From positions 1 through 45,613 of the forward strand of contig PBMO01000017.1 in assembly GCA_002722595.1 (NCBI GenBank): a stretch of 45,613 bases of DNA, in the 5' to 3' direction. Origin of the DNA: Methanobacteriota archaeon (lineage in GTDB: Archaea; Thermoplasmatota; Poseidoniia; Poseidoniales; Thalassarchaeaceae). Position numbers and translations under genes: made by a program. Every line of letters starts with the position of its first letter. Positions within the stretch are counted from its first letter, which is position 1. The notes under the pieces are model-generated. The model ran no database searches. It saw only the letters and a program-made list of their open reading frames with translations, and was not told the origin of the DNA. This document shows positions 20,015 to 29,756 of this stretch, piece by piece.

Positions 20015-21463
20015 ATGACTGAAGATATCCTTGACATCCGCGGTTGGGTCCGGTCTGGGATGGATTTCCTCTCCGAAAACACAATCGGAATGTCGAGACA
20101 CTGGGAGTACACTGACTCCGTTGCATGGTTCCTTACAGAGTTCCTCATGTGTGCATTGATGTTTGCAGGTATTATGGGAACTCTTCTCGTTCTACTTTGG
20201 ATGGAACGTAAGGTTCTGGGCCGCATGATGGATCGTCGTGGAGCGAGAACTTCCTTACGCAGTCTTTGGATTGGTGAAAATGGAGTTACTGCAGGGGAAT
20301 GGTGGAACCAACTACCATTCGGTACAGGTGTACCAATTGGTATGGTAAACAGGGCGTTGAATGATTTCGCAGGAAATGATCACGAACTTGAGTCAGTTTC
20401 AAGAGTTCAGAATCGCGGTTACCATGGAGTTTGGTGGCTCTTGCCTGGATTTTTCCAGAATCTAGCTGACGGGATGAAGTTCCTGACAAAAGAGCATATG
20501 GTTCCTGAGAAAGCAGATCACTACGTTTACGAAGTCGCCCCATTTTTGATTATCGCCACAACGGTGATGTGTTTTGTTTTCATCCCACTGAGTCCGAATT
20601 ACTATGCTAATAATTCTGAAATGTCAATTCTTTTCTTAATGGCTGTTTTCAGCGTTGCACCTCTCGGTGTTTTCTTTGCAGGGTGGTCATCGAATAACAA
20701 ATACACACTACTTGGTGGGATTCGGTCCGCAGCACAATTGACTGCATATGAGATTCCTCTCCTCATCACAGTGCTAAGCGTCGTTGTAATTTCAGGTTCA
20801 TTCAATATGATTGAAGTGATTGAATTCCAAGCAGATAGTGGAGTTTGGAATATCTTTTTACTACCATTAGGTGGAATACTATTCCTTGTGGTAATGGTTG
20901 CTGAAGTGGAAAGGATACCATTCGATATGCCAGAGGCTGAAGCCGAATTGGTTGAAGGATGGTGGACTGAATACGGTGGAATGCGTTGGGGTTTGATGTT
21001 TGCCTCGGAGTACTTGCGTACATATGCTGCTTGCATATTATTCGCACACTTTTTCCTAGGAGGATGGGAAGCACCATTTGAAGATTCCATACCATTCATC
21101 GAGAATTTACCACACATAATGTGGCTTCTCCCTAAAGCATGGCTGATTTTCTTCATATTCGTCTGGCTCAGGGCCGCATTACATCGTGTCAGAACCGATC
21201 AAATTCTGGAATTTGGGTGGCGATGGTTGCTACCACTAAGTTTGGTGAATTTAGTTATGGCAACAATTCTGAGGTTGTGGGTTTACGACGGCATCAATGG
21301 CGAATGGCCAATTCTTGTTCCGATTCTAATTACAAGTATAGGACTTGTTTTGTTCGTCCTACTCTCTATCGATGAGGACCCTGAAGCGTTAGCTGCTCAA
21401 ACAAGGCCATTCAGTGTTCAAACAACAGACGTAGCAAGCCCGGGGCAAAGAAGGAGTGATTAA
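20015..21463 (+). CDS. nuoH: NADH-quinone oxidoreductase-like subunit H
   Basis: True ATG likely 20015 (MTEDILDIRGW); WMERKVLGRM, LADGMKFLTKEHMVPEKAD, ERIPFDMPEAEAELVEGWWTEYGGMRWGLMF. Confidence 0.96.
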   Translation: MTEDILDIRGWVRSGMDFLSENTIGMSRHWEYTDSVAWFLTEFLMCALMFAGIMGTLLVLLWMERKVLGRMMDRRGARTSLRSLWIGENGVTAGEWWNQLPFGTGVPIGMVNRALNDFAGNDHELESVSRVQNRGYHGVWWLLPGFFQNLADGMKFLTKEHMVPEKADHYVYEVAPFLIIATTVMCFVFIPLSPNYYANNSEMSILFLMAVFSVAPLGVFFAGWSSNNKYTLLGGIRSAAQLTAYEIPLLITVLSVVVISGSFNMIEVIEFQADSGVWNIFLLPLGGILFLVVMVAEVERIPFDMPEAEAELVEGWWTEYGGMRWGLMFASEYLRTYAACILFAHFFLGGWEAPFEDSIPFIENLPHIMWLLPKAWLIFFIFVWLRAALHRVRTDQILEFGWRWLLPLSLVNLVMATILRLWVYDGINGEWPILVPILITSIGLVLFVLLSIDEDPEALAAQTRPFSVQTTDVASPGQRRSD

Positions 21464-21464
21464 A

Positions 21465-22460
21465 ATGGCATATCATAAGCATGCAACACCTAACTTTCGA
21501 AATCTAATCGTAAGACCGCTTTGGATGACTCTGAAAACTGCATTACGCACATTCCCAATCATTGGGAATTCGAAGTTCCTTCGATCCCATGGAACCAGCG
21601 GCGCTTATCATGGCAAGAAGACAAACATGCTATCTGATGTTGAGGTTGAGCAGTACTCTTCTGTAGACCATCCAAGTGTCAATCAGACATTTTCAGCCGA
21701 TAGAGAAACCTCTGAATTGTTTCCGCATTTCAATCGCCCACTTACGGTAATGTACCCATATGAAAGACTCGAGGAGTTGGAACCATGGCTTTTCGTACCA
21801 GGAAACTACAATGGAAGAATTGGAGTGATATGGGAAACATGTACTGCCTGTAAAGCATGTGTCAGAATTTGTCCGAACAATTGTTTGCACATGGAAACAG
21901 AAACTCGAGTAAACGTACTCGATATTCCTGAAGAAGGGGAAGAGAACTTTGGATACGGAGTCAAAGTTGAAGTTGGTGGGCTTGCAGCTCGCCGCTTAGA
22001 AGGAAGTAAGGAAGCGGCAAGTAATTTCCAACTATCTGTGACTCACGAAGCACCTCCGGAAGAGTATGAATTTGGTGAAGTAATCACCATATCAGGAGAT
22101 ACAGTTAGTGTCGCTTGGAATCATTCAGGAGTTGTTGAAGAGGTTGCAGCAAACGAACTTGTTGGGGCTGAAACAGATATCGTGTCTGGACGAATAGACA
22201 TTGGTCGTTGCATGTTTTGTGGTCTCTGTATGGAATCTTGTCCATTTAATTCATTCTTCATGACCAATGAATACGATGGTATGTCTGGATTCACCAGAGA
22301 CGATTTGTGGTTTGAAGCAGATCGAACTCGAGTCCTGCCCGTGCAACATGCAGAAGCAGTAGATCGTGAATTAGCAAAGAGAGCCACACAGGCTCGGAAG
22401 AAAGCAGAGAAGGCTGCAGAGCGTGAAGCTGCAGCTCAAGCAGAAAAGGCGGAGGCTTGA
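21465..22460 (+). CDS. nuoI: NADH-quinone oxidoreductase-like subunit I with an unusual inter-cluster insertion
   Basis: CTACKACVRICP and CMFCGLCMESCP 4Fe-4S motifs separated by about 110 residues. Confidence 0.93.
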   Translation: MAYHKHATPNFRNLIVRPLWMTLKTALRTFPIIGNSKFLRSHGTSGAYHGKKTNMLSDVEVEQYSSVDHPSVNQTFSADRETSELFPHFNRPLTVMYPYERLEELEPWLFVPGNYNGRIGVIWETCTACKACVRICPNNCLHMETETRVNVLDIPEEGEENFGYGVKVEVGGLAARRLEGSKEAASNFQLSVTHEAPPEEYEFGEVITISGDTVSVAWNHSGVVEEVAANELVGAETDIVSGRIDIGRCMFCGLCMESCPFNSFFMTNEYDGMSGFTRDDLWFEADRTRVLPVQHAEAVDRELAKRATQARKKAEKAAEREAAAQAEKAEA

Positions 22461-22771
22461 TTGTGGAACTACCGAGCATCATAATGGACCCCTTTGGGAG
22501 TTTATTCGCCTCTGTAGAGAGTATATCCTTTGGAATTCTTGCGATAGTAGCAATATTTGGGGCACTTGGTACTGTTTATTCCAATCGAGTTGCTCATTCA
22601 ATGCTTGCGCTAATCATGTGCTTTTTCGCTGTTGCTGGAATATTTCTCATTGCAGGAGCGGAAATGTTAGCTGCGGTACAGATTCTTGTTTATCTTGGTA
22701 GTGTTATGCTTGTTTATGCATTTGGAGTGATGCTATCTCGACGACAAATCATGGAGGAGGATTTCGAGTGA
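22457..22771 (+). CDS. nuoJ: NADH-quinone oxidoreductase-like subunit J, N-terminal part
   Basis: Small TM protein with VQILVYLGSVMLVYAFGVML, typical of NuoJ TM3; position between I and K. Confidence 0.88.
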   Translation: MIVELPSIIMDPFGSLFASVESISFGILAIVAIFGALGTVYSNRVAHSMLALIMCFFAVAGIFLIAGAEMLAAVQILVYLGSVMLVYAFGVMLSRRQIMEEDFE

Positions 22772-23109
22772 GGATGTTCAGTACAGTTGCTCGGATTGGG
22801 GTTGCTGGCCTACTGGGTCTTCTGCTCACCGTGATGATGGATCCAGCTAACTGGAATCCAATAGAAGGACCTGATGGCATGACAACTCTCGAGTTCTCAA
22901 ATGCAATTCTCAATGATTGGGCATTTACACTTGTTATCCTTGGCGCTTTATTGACCATGGCAATGGCGGGTGCTGCTTATTTGATTAGAGACGAACGCCT
23001 AATCAACTTACTATGGGAAATTTCAGATGATGCTGAATCCTATATTGCATCTCCAACAAGAAAGGCCGAACGGACTCGTAGAGTCGAGGTAGGGGGTGAA
23101 GAAGAATGA
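22768..23109 (+). CDS. nuoJ: NADH-quinone oxidoreductase-like subunit J, C-terminal part (split gene)
   Basis: 113-aa TM protein, 4-bp overlap with the upstream J half; position J2-K. Confidence 0.75.
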   Translation: MRMFSTVARIGVAGLLGLLLTVMMDPANWNPIEGPDGMTTLEFSNAILNDWAFTLVILGALLTMAMAGAAYLIRDERLINLLWEISDDAESYIASPTRKAERTRRVEVGGEEE

Positions 23110-23408
23110 TTGATCCAAGTTGGATTTCAGGCTTAGGTGTATTTTTATTCTGCATTGGTTTGATAGGCGTTTTTACTAGGAAGAACGCAATCATTGTTCT
23201 AATGTGTGTTGAAATCATGCTTAACGCTGTAAATTTGAATTTCGTAGCAGGAGCATATCATTATGAAAACATCGACGGATGGGTATTTGCTGCCTTTGCA
23301 ATTGCAATCGCTGCTGCTGAAGTAGCAGTTGGTCTGGCCATATTACTGTCACTATACAGCCAAAGGCAGACAATTTCACTTGATGAGGTATCGCTGCTCA
23401 AGCACTAA
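23106..23408 (+). CDS. nuoK: NADH-quinone oxidoreductase-like subunit K
   Basis: GLIGVFTRKNAIIVLMCVEIMLNAVNLNFV and AIAAAEVAVGLAILL. Confidence 0.96.
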   Translation: MIDPSWISGLGVFLFCIGLIGVFTRKNAIIVLMCVEIMLNAVNLNFVAGAYHYENIDGWVFAAFAIAIAAAEVAVGLAILLSLYSQRQTISLDEVSLLKH

Positions 23409-23420
23409 GGAGGGACATGT

Positions 23421-25712
23421 ATGGGAGAACATAGCAAACCAGAGTGGAACCTCCTTGTGCCAGTATTGGCAATGGTCAGTTTCCCGTTTATTCGGCACTT
23501 GCTTGGATACAATCCAATTGATAGTGCCTTCCTCATTGTAGCAGTTCCTTTGGCGATATTCCCAGTAATACTGATTATTGGTCAACAGTATAAGGGCGAA
23601 GATTGGTGGAAACATCAATTGAAAGAAGGTGGCATTGTTGCTTTGGCAGGTTTAGCAATTACACTATCTCTCACCATTTGGCTAATTATTGAATTTTTAG
23701 TTCATCATGCTCATTTTGGGGACCAGGGAGCGGTTTTTGATTGGATTACTTTCGACAACATCGCATCTGACAACACTCTAACAGAATCAGTTTTGAGTTT
23801 TGGAATCTGGGTAGATAGCATATCACTAACCGTCCTATTCGTTGCAGCATTCCTTTGCTTCCTCATTTGCTGGTTCGCTATTGGTTACATGACTACAGAT
23901 CCTATCAATGAGGATCGTAACCATCGTTTCTTCGCCGAATTTGTCTTATTTAGCATGGGAATGTTCGGAATGGTCCTTGCTGACAGTTTCCTTTGGTTAT
24001 TCATATTCTGGGAGATTATGGGTCTTTGTTCCTACCTCCTAATCGGCTTTTACTGGGAGAAACCCAGTGCTGCAGCCGCAGCCAAGAAAGCATTCCTAAC
24101 AACACGTGTTGGAGATGTATTCCTAATGGTTGGATTGTTTATGTTATACGATCTGTATCACAGCCTAGATTTCGCAGTCATATTTGGAGACCCTACATTA
24201 GGAGGTACAATTCATGGAGAAGATCTTCAATGGCCGATAATTATGATGTTCATCGGTTGTGTTGGCAAGTCTGCACAATTCCCTCTGCACGTTTGGTTAC
24301 CTGATGCAATGGAAGGCCCAACCCCGGTTTCAGCGTTGATTCACGCTGCTACCATGGTAAACGCTGGCCTATATCTCGTAGCCCGAATGTTTCCCATTTT
24401 CAGTGAAGCCAGCTTCGAAGGAGCGTTGTCAGATGTGGCGATGTTGATTGCTTGGATTGGTGGTATCACTGCATTTATGGCTGCATTAATTGCATTTGTA
24501 GCCAACGACATCAAGCGTGTTTTGGCCTATTCGACCATGAGCCAATTGGCGTACATATTCACTGGATTAGGTGCTGCCTGCTGGTTGGCCAATGAAGGAT
24601 ATCAGAAGTACGCATTGTTTGCATTCGGAGCCGCAATGTTCCACCTTTTCAATCACGCAATGGCCAAGGCCATGCTGTTCATGTCTTCAGGTTCTGTCAT
24701 CCATGAAATGCACCATGCCCACGATCATGCCCATGGTGATGGTGATGAGGGTGATCACCACCATTTCGACCCACAAGACATGCGAAACATGGGTGGCCTT
24801 GCGAGTAAGATGCCGGTGACTAGTACTGCTATGATGCTTGGCTCCATGTCAATCATAGGCATCCCATTGATTGGCGGATTCTGGTCTAAAGAGGGTATCG
24901 TGGGTCAAGCATGGAACGTTTACCTAAAGGGAGGCGAGATGATTCTCTTCCCTGCTATTTTGGTATTGGCAACTGCAGGCATGACCGGCTTCTACATGTC
25001 ACGCATGTGGTTCATGACATTCGCTGGAAAGCCCAAGAGTGATGTTGTGGAATACGTGCATGAAGAAACTCAGTGGATCAAAACACCATTGGTCACGCTA
25101 TCAATCGTGACTGCCTTTAGTGGCTTCCTTCTCGCCTGTGGACACTTTGTGTATTGGTTGTCAGATCCTGCAAGTGAGAAAGGGTCACATTTCATGACAG
25201 ATTTCTTCAAACATCCATTCGAAGCAATTCTCTACGAACTTGAGCATGCCTTCCTACCTGAAGACAATACACTGAAGATAGTCGGTTGGACAGCAATTCT
25301 CCTGTCTGCCGGATTGGGCCCATTCATCGCCGCCAGAATGCATGGTGGCCATCTTTCCGAAGGCGAGCGGGCTGTACCTCTTACATCCTGGTTGATTCGA
25401 TATTCTGGAAGTGTCGGTCACACAGATGTAGGAGAACTTGCCGAGGGCGGATTAGCTACAGCCTTGCACAACCGTTTGTACATCGATGACGCATATGAAT
25501 GGATTATTTCTAAAACACTCATTCCTTTGTCAGCAATATCTGCATGGATAGACAAGAATTTGGTTGATGGAGTAATCAAGCGCATTGAATGTGGTAGTCA
25601 ATGGGCCAGTACTCAAATCCGGCAACTGACTACTGGTAAGGCTAGCGATTACTTGCTAATGGCTGCGCTTGGTACATTGGTAGTAATTGCAATTTTGTGG
25701 GGGGTGATTTAA
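23421..25712 (+). CDS. nuoL: NADH-quinone oxidoreductase-like subunit L
   Basis: WEIMGLCSYLLIGFYWEKPSAAAAAKKAFLTTRVGD, HVWLPDAMEGPTPVSALIHAATMVNAGLYLV. Confidence 0.97.
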   Translation: MGEHSKPEWNLLVPVLAMVSFPFIRHLLGYNPIDSAFLIVAVPLAIFPVILIIGQQYKGEDWWKHQLKEGGIVALAGLAITLSLTIWLIIEFLVHHAHFGDQGAVFDWITFDNIASDNTLTESVLSFGIWVDSISLTVLFVAAFLCFLICWFAIGYMTTDPINEDRNHRFFAEFVLFSMGMFGMVLADSFLWLFIFWEIMGLCSYLLIGFYWEKPSAAAAAKKAFLTTRVGDVFLMVGLFMLYDLYHSLDFAVIFGDPTLGGTIHGEDLQWPIIMMFIGCVGKSAQFPLHVWLPDAMEGPTPVSALIHAATMVNAGLYLVARMFPIFSEASFEGALSDVAMLIAWIGGITAFMAALIAFVANDIKRVLAYSTMSQLAYIFTGLGAACWLANEGYQKYALFAFGAAMFHLFNHAMAKAMLFMSSGSVIHEMHHAHDHAHGDGDEGDHHHFDPQDMRNMGGLASKMPVTSTAMMLGSMSIIGIPLIGGFWSKEGIVGQAWNVYLKGGEMILFPAILVLATAGMTGFYMSRMWFMTFAGKPKSDVVEYVHEETQWIKTPLVTLSIVTAFSGFLLACGHFVYWLSDPASEKGSHFMTDFFKHPFEAILYELEHAFLPEDNTLKIVGWTAILLSAGLGPFIAARMHGGHLSEGERAVPLTSWLIRYSGSVGHTDVGELAEGGLATALHNRLYIDDAYEWIISKTLIPLSAISAWIDKNLVDGVIKRIECGSQWASTQIRQLTTGKASDYLLMAALGTLVVIAILWGVI

Positions 25713-27325
25713 TGGATCTTTCTAATGTAATTCAGATGTTTGGAAACCCCCTCACTGCCCTCACACTTTTACCAATATTTGGTGCCATCCTTTTGATGCT
25801 ATTACATTGGTTAAGCAATGATCAACGGCGTGAAATGCTAGCAAGTCCGATTCGCTTTGTCAATTTCAGCCTCGCCATTTTGATGTTTATCATGGCAACA
25901 TCCATAGGTCTGCAGGAAACATTTGGCCTTGCATGGGGGGAATACCTCTACCAAAACTGCCAGACAGGTGAAATCATTGAGGGTTCTTGCGCATTAATTG
26001 GAAGTATTGGGGTATCGTGGCATGTAGGAATCGACGCTTTGTCATTCCCAATGGTTTGGCTAACCACGCTACTAATTCCAATCACAATGATTGTTGAGTG
26101 GAATGCAAAGAAGGGTGCTTACTTCCACAGCCTTCTATTGTTGATGGAAGGAGCCCTCATTGGAGTGTTTGTTAGCCTTGATCTCTTCGTATTCTATGTA
26201 TTCTGGGAACTCACACTGATTCCAATGTTTTTCCTTATTCTTATGTGGGGCGGTGAAGACCGTCGATATGCTGCCCAGAAGTTCTTCATCTACACTTTTG
26301 CAGCAAGTGTTTTCATGCTAGCTGGTATATTGATTATGTACTTCAATAACCCTGCTGATTGGAGTGGAAATATCACTAACAAATCATTTGATTTCGTATT
26401 GATGGAAAATAGTACAGGATTTATTGCAGCAGAAGGACTGCGTAGTGTCGTATTCCTCCTAATGCTAATTGGTTTTGCAACTAAGTTACCAAGCGTGCCT
26501 GTGCACACTTGGCTCCCCGACGCTCACGTCCAGGCACCTACAGCAGGCTCAATGTTGCTGGCAGGTGTAATGCTGAAAATGGGTGCCTATGGATTCCTTA
26601 GGCTTGGTGTGACTTTATTCCCAGAACAACTCGTTGAATTCCAAATACTATTGATTGTACTTGGAATGGTTAGCCTGGTATACGGAGCAATTGTTTGTCT
26701 CGGACAGATGAATCTAAAGCGCATGGTGGCATATTCTTCAGTCAGTCACATGGGATTAATTTTCTTAGGTATTGCAACATTAGAACCTCTTGGTATCGCA
26801 GGTGCAATATTCATGATGTTTGCCCATGGTATCATCAGCCCACTACTGTTCGCAGTTTGCGGCGCATTCAAGCACCATTATCACACACTTGAGATAGGAT
26901 CTATGCGAGGTTTAGCTCACCATTCACCGTGGATGTCAGCTCATATGATGGTGGGTTGGATGGGTAGTTTGGGTCTTCCATTAATGGCAGGATTCGTTGC
27001 AGAGGTTGCAGTATTGATCGCCTTCTACATGGCATTTGGATGGTGGGTTTTACTGCCCGCTGTAACACTGATTGTTACTGCAACATATTACCTTTGGAGT
27101 ATGCAACGGACGATATTCGAGGGCGAAGGTGTTGCACAGTTACCACCTACTATGCATGGTGACAAACCACGTGATATCACTTGGCATGAAAATACAGGTA
27201 TGCTCATACTTGGTGTTCTCGCAGTAGTGTATGGTATTTATCCAGACTTCTTTGGCATGTTTGAGATGATGTCTAATTGGGCATCATTATTGGTTGAGAA
27301 TGTTTTGCTGGAGGTGCGACCATGA
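25712..27325 (+). CDS. nuoM: NADH-quinone oxidoreductase-like subunit M
   Basis: FYVFWELTLIPMFFLILMWG, HTWLPDAHVQAPTAGSMLLAGVMLKMGAYG, AYSSVSHMGLI; ATG at 25712 after GGGGGTGATTTA. Confidence 0.97.
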   Translation: MDLSNVIQMFGNPLTALTLLPIFGAILLMLLHWLSNDQRREMLASPIRFVNFSLAILMFIMATSIGLQETFGLAWGEYLYQNCQTGEIIEGSCALIGSIGVSWHVGIDALSFPMVWLTTLLIPITMIVEWNAKKGAYFHSLLLLMEGALIGVFVSLDLFVFYVFWELTLIPMFFLILMWGGEDRRYAAQKFFIYTFAASVFMLAGILIMYFNNPADWSGNITNKSFDFVLMENSTGFIAAEGLRSVVFLLMLIGFATKLPSVPVHTWLPDAHVQAPTAGSMLLAGVMLKMGAYGFLRLGVTLFPEQLVEFQILLIVLGMVSLVYGAIVCLGQMNLKRMVAYSSVSHMGLIFLGIATLEPLGIAGAIFMMFAHGIISPLLFAVCGAFKHHYHTLEIGSMRGLAHHSPWMSAHMMVGWMGSLGLPLMAGFVAEVAVLIAFYMAFGWWVLLPAVTLIVTATYYLWSMQRTIFEGEGVAQLPPTMHGDKPRDITWHENTGMLILGVLAVVYGIYPDFFGMFEMMSNWASLLVENVLLEVRP

Positions 27326-29079
27326 ACCTAGGAACTCTATTCAGTGGACCAGATATGGCTTCAATATTGATGCCAGAATGGATTCTAATTTTGGGTATAA
27401 CAGCCATGATTATTGTGCCTAATTTAGGAAATGCAACATTCCGCTTACCAATTCCAAATACAAGTATCAGGATTCCATATTTACTAGGAGGCAAGCGATT
27501 TTCATTCACAGGTGACCCACGGTTGCCATCAGCCATTGCTGCATTTACTCTATTCGCCTCATTCATTACTGCTTTATTGAGTCAAATGATTGACTCAGGT
27601 GTAGGAGTTGCTGAGGCCTGTATTTCCATGACTGGTGCTGTGAATGAATGCGCAATAAGTGACAACTACATTTTGCGCGTAGATCCATTTAGCCGAATGA
27701 TGGAGATGATTTTTACAGCCGCACTTTTGATTGCAGTTATCGCAAACATGGACCGTCTACCTGCAACTTCACACAAGCGCCTTCAACTTGAGGTACAGGA
27801 AGATCCTGTAGCAGAGAATCGTCGTTTAGCAAAACTTCTCAATAACCGTCGTCAAGTAGACTTTTCACTTCTTGTGTTGATGGTTGCTCTGGGGATGTCG
27901 ACAGTTGCCCTTTCTACCAACCTCTTTTCGCTATTCGTTGGACTTGAATTAGCGAGTATGGCATCTTATGTATTGGTTTCATTCCACAAGGAAACCAAGA
28001 TTGGACCCGAAGCGGGTGTGAAGTATTTCATCGTCGGAAGCGTTGCAGGTGCAGTTGGATTGTATGGCATCTCAATGCTTTACATTTGGAATGGTGATTT
28101 ATCGATATATGGAACAGGGGGACTCGCTGAAAAATGGGCAAGTGAAGGTCCGAATGGGATGGCAATTATTGGCCTCGCAATGATGCTAGTTGCATTTGGA
28201 TTCAAGGTAAGTGCCGTACCATTCCACTTTGCTGCACCTGATGCATATGCAGGGGCTAGTGGGCCAGTTGCAGGTGTGCTATCAACTGCTAGCAAAGCCA
28301 TGGGCTTTGTTGCTCTAATGCGTGTACTCTTCGGTGTCACTCTTGGAGATGGAGGGAATGAGTGGACAATTCTGATTGGTGCAGTTGCCGCTATCACAAT
28401 GACTTGGGGCAATATTGCAGCTTTGGGCAGTAAGAATCCAAAAAGGATGTTGGCATATTCAAGTATCGCACATGCAGGATACATACTTGCAGGAATCGCA
28501 GCAATAGGTGCATTGGGCCCAGGTGCAGGTAGTGAATTAATTGCAACTGCAATTATATTCCATCTTGCAGTTTTGGTAACCTTCAAGATTGGTGCTTTCC
28601 TTGTGGTATCTCTTCTCGAATGCGAAGGTAGAGGCCATGAAATTAGTCATTTCCACGGTCTTGCTCGAAGGGATCCAATGATTGCAATTCCAATGATGAT
28701 ATTCATGTTAGCCTTAGCAGGAGTACCACCATTGTCGGGCTTCCTGTCAAAATTGATGATGGTTAGTGGCATTATTTCCAGTACAGTGGGTGACGTATCA
28801 GGTGCAACACTTTCGGATGCATTTGGGTCACTTTCTTGGGTGTTCTGGCTAGCGATTCTGATTTTCATAAATAGCGCGATATCAATCTTCTATTATCTTC
28901 GAATTTGTGTGGTTATGTTCTTTGAAGAAACAGATCGAAGTCCAAGAATGTCTCGTGCACCAATGATTCGTATTGCCATTATGCTCTGTACAATGGGTGC
29001 TGTGGTTCTTGGATTTGGTGTTCTAGCAGACGTGCTTGCTATTGCTGCATCTGATGCCGCCGCAGCACTATTCAGTTGA
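27322..29079 (+). CDS. nuoN: NADH-quinone oxidoreductase-like subunit N
   Basis: LFSLFVGLELASMASYVLVSF, VPFHFAAPDAYAGASGPVAGVLSTASKAMGF, MLAYSSIAHAGYIL. Confidence 0.96.
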   Translation: MNLGTLFSGPDMASILMPEWILILGITAMIIVPNLGNATFRLPIPNTSIRIPYLLGGKRFSFTGDPRLPSAIAAFTLFASFITALLSQMIDSGVGVAEACISMTGAVNECAISDNYILRVDPFSRMMEMIFTAALLIAVIANMDRLPATSHKRLQLEVQEDPVAENRRLAKLLNNRRQVDFSLLVLMVALGMSTVALSTNLFSLFVGLELASMASYVLVSFHKETKIGPEAGVKYFIVGSVAGAVGLYGISMLYIWNGDLSIYGTGGLAEKWASEGPNGMAIIGLAMMLVAFGFKVSAVPFHFAAPDAYAGASGPVAGVLSTASKAMGFVALMRVLFGVTLGDGGNEWTILIGAVAAITMTWGNIAALGSKNPKRMLAYSSIAHAGYILAGIAAIGALGPGAGSELIATAIIFHLAVLVTFKIGAFLVVSLLECEGRGHEISHFHGLARRDPMIAIPMMIFMLALAGVPPLSGFLSKLMMVSGIISSTVGDVSGATLSDAFGSLSWVFWLAILIFINSAISIFYYLRICVVMFFEETDRSPRMSRAPMIRIAIMLCTMGAVVLGFGVLADVLAIAASDAAAALFS

Positions 29080-29153
29080 TTGATTCATCATCTCCAACCC
29101 AATTTAGTCCCCTTCGTGTTTATGTAGGGTGCCTGATTCGGCGACTTGTTACC

Positions 29154-29744
29154 ATGGGACGACGAGAAGAAACAGTCGACGAAGAACTACTGGCTCAACT
29201 AGAGGGCGGTAGCGGTGACAAGATTCGAGTTGCTCTACCAAATGAGCGTATCAATGAAATGTTTGCAATTGCAGATCAGATTCTTGGAGGACGTCGTGTT
29301 CGAGTGGTTTGTGCCGATGGGGAAACTCGGTTGGCACGAATACCTGGTAAGATGCGTAGGAGGCAATGGGTTCGTGAAGGCGACCTAATTGTTGTTCAGC
29401 CATGGGATTTTCAAGATTCCAAGGCTGATGTTAAGAAACGATATTCCAAAACCCAGTCACTTTATCTCTCACGAAAAGGAGTTCTACCCGAAATAGTCGA
29501 TGTCTTTGGAACAGGCACCGAATCTTGGGACGATCTCGATGATGCTGGAATCTTTGGTGATTCAAATGAAGAATCTACACCACAAGAAGCACCTCCTGAT
29601 GAGGTAGAAACGGTTGAAGAAGTGGCCGAGGAAGTTGCAGAAGAGGAGACATCTGAACCACAATTGGAACCAGCACCTGAACCCGAGCCAATCGACGACG
29701 ATGTCACAGACGAAGATATCGACAGTCTATTTGGCCCCGCTTGA
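29154..29744 (+). CDS. eif1a: Translation initiation factor 1A with a long acidic C-terminal tail
   Basis: ATG 29154; RVRVVCADGETRLARIPGKMRRRQWVREGDLIVVQPWDFQDSKADVKKRY is a canonical aIF1A OB fold; tail of about 80 acidic residues follows. Confidence 0.95.
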   Translation: MGRREETVDEELLAQLEGGSGDKIRVALPNERINEMFAIADQILGGRRVRVVCADGETRLARIPGKMRRRQWVREGDLIVVQPWDFQDSKADVKKRYSKTQSLYLSRKGVLPEIVDVFGTGTESWDDLDDAGIFGDSNEESTPQEAPPDEVETVEEVAEEVAEEETSEPQLEPAPEPEPIDDDVTDEDIDSLFGPA

Positions 29745-29756
29745 GGATGTGGTCAC

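Noticed and set aside
20602-21156. 184-aa minus-strand ORF within nuoH
   Set aside because: Fully antisense to a well-supported NuoH; composition is a mirror of the coding strand.
28080-28586. 168-aa minus-strand ORF within nuoN
   Set aside because: Antisense to conserved NuoN motifs.
29462-29707. Ser-rich minus-strand ORF opposite the aIF1A tail
   Set aside because: Arises from the complement of Glu/Asp codons in the acidic tail.
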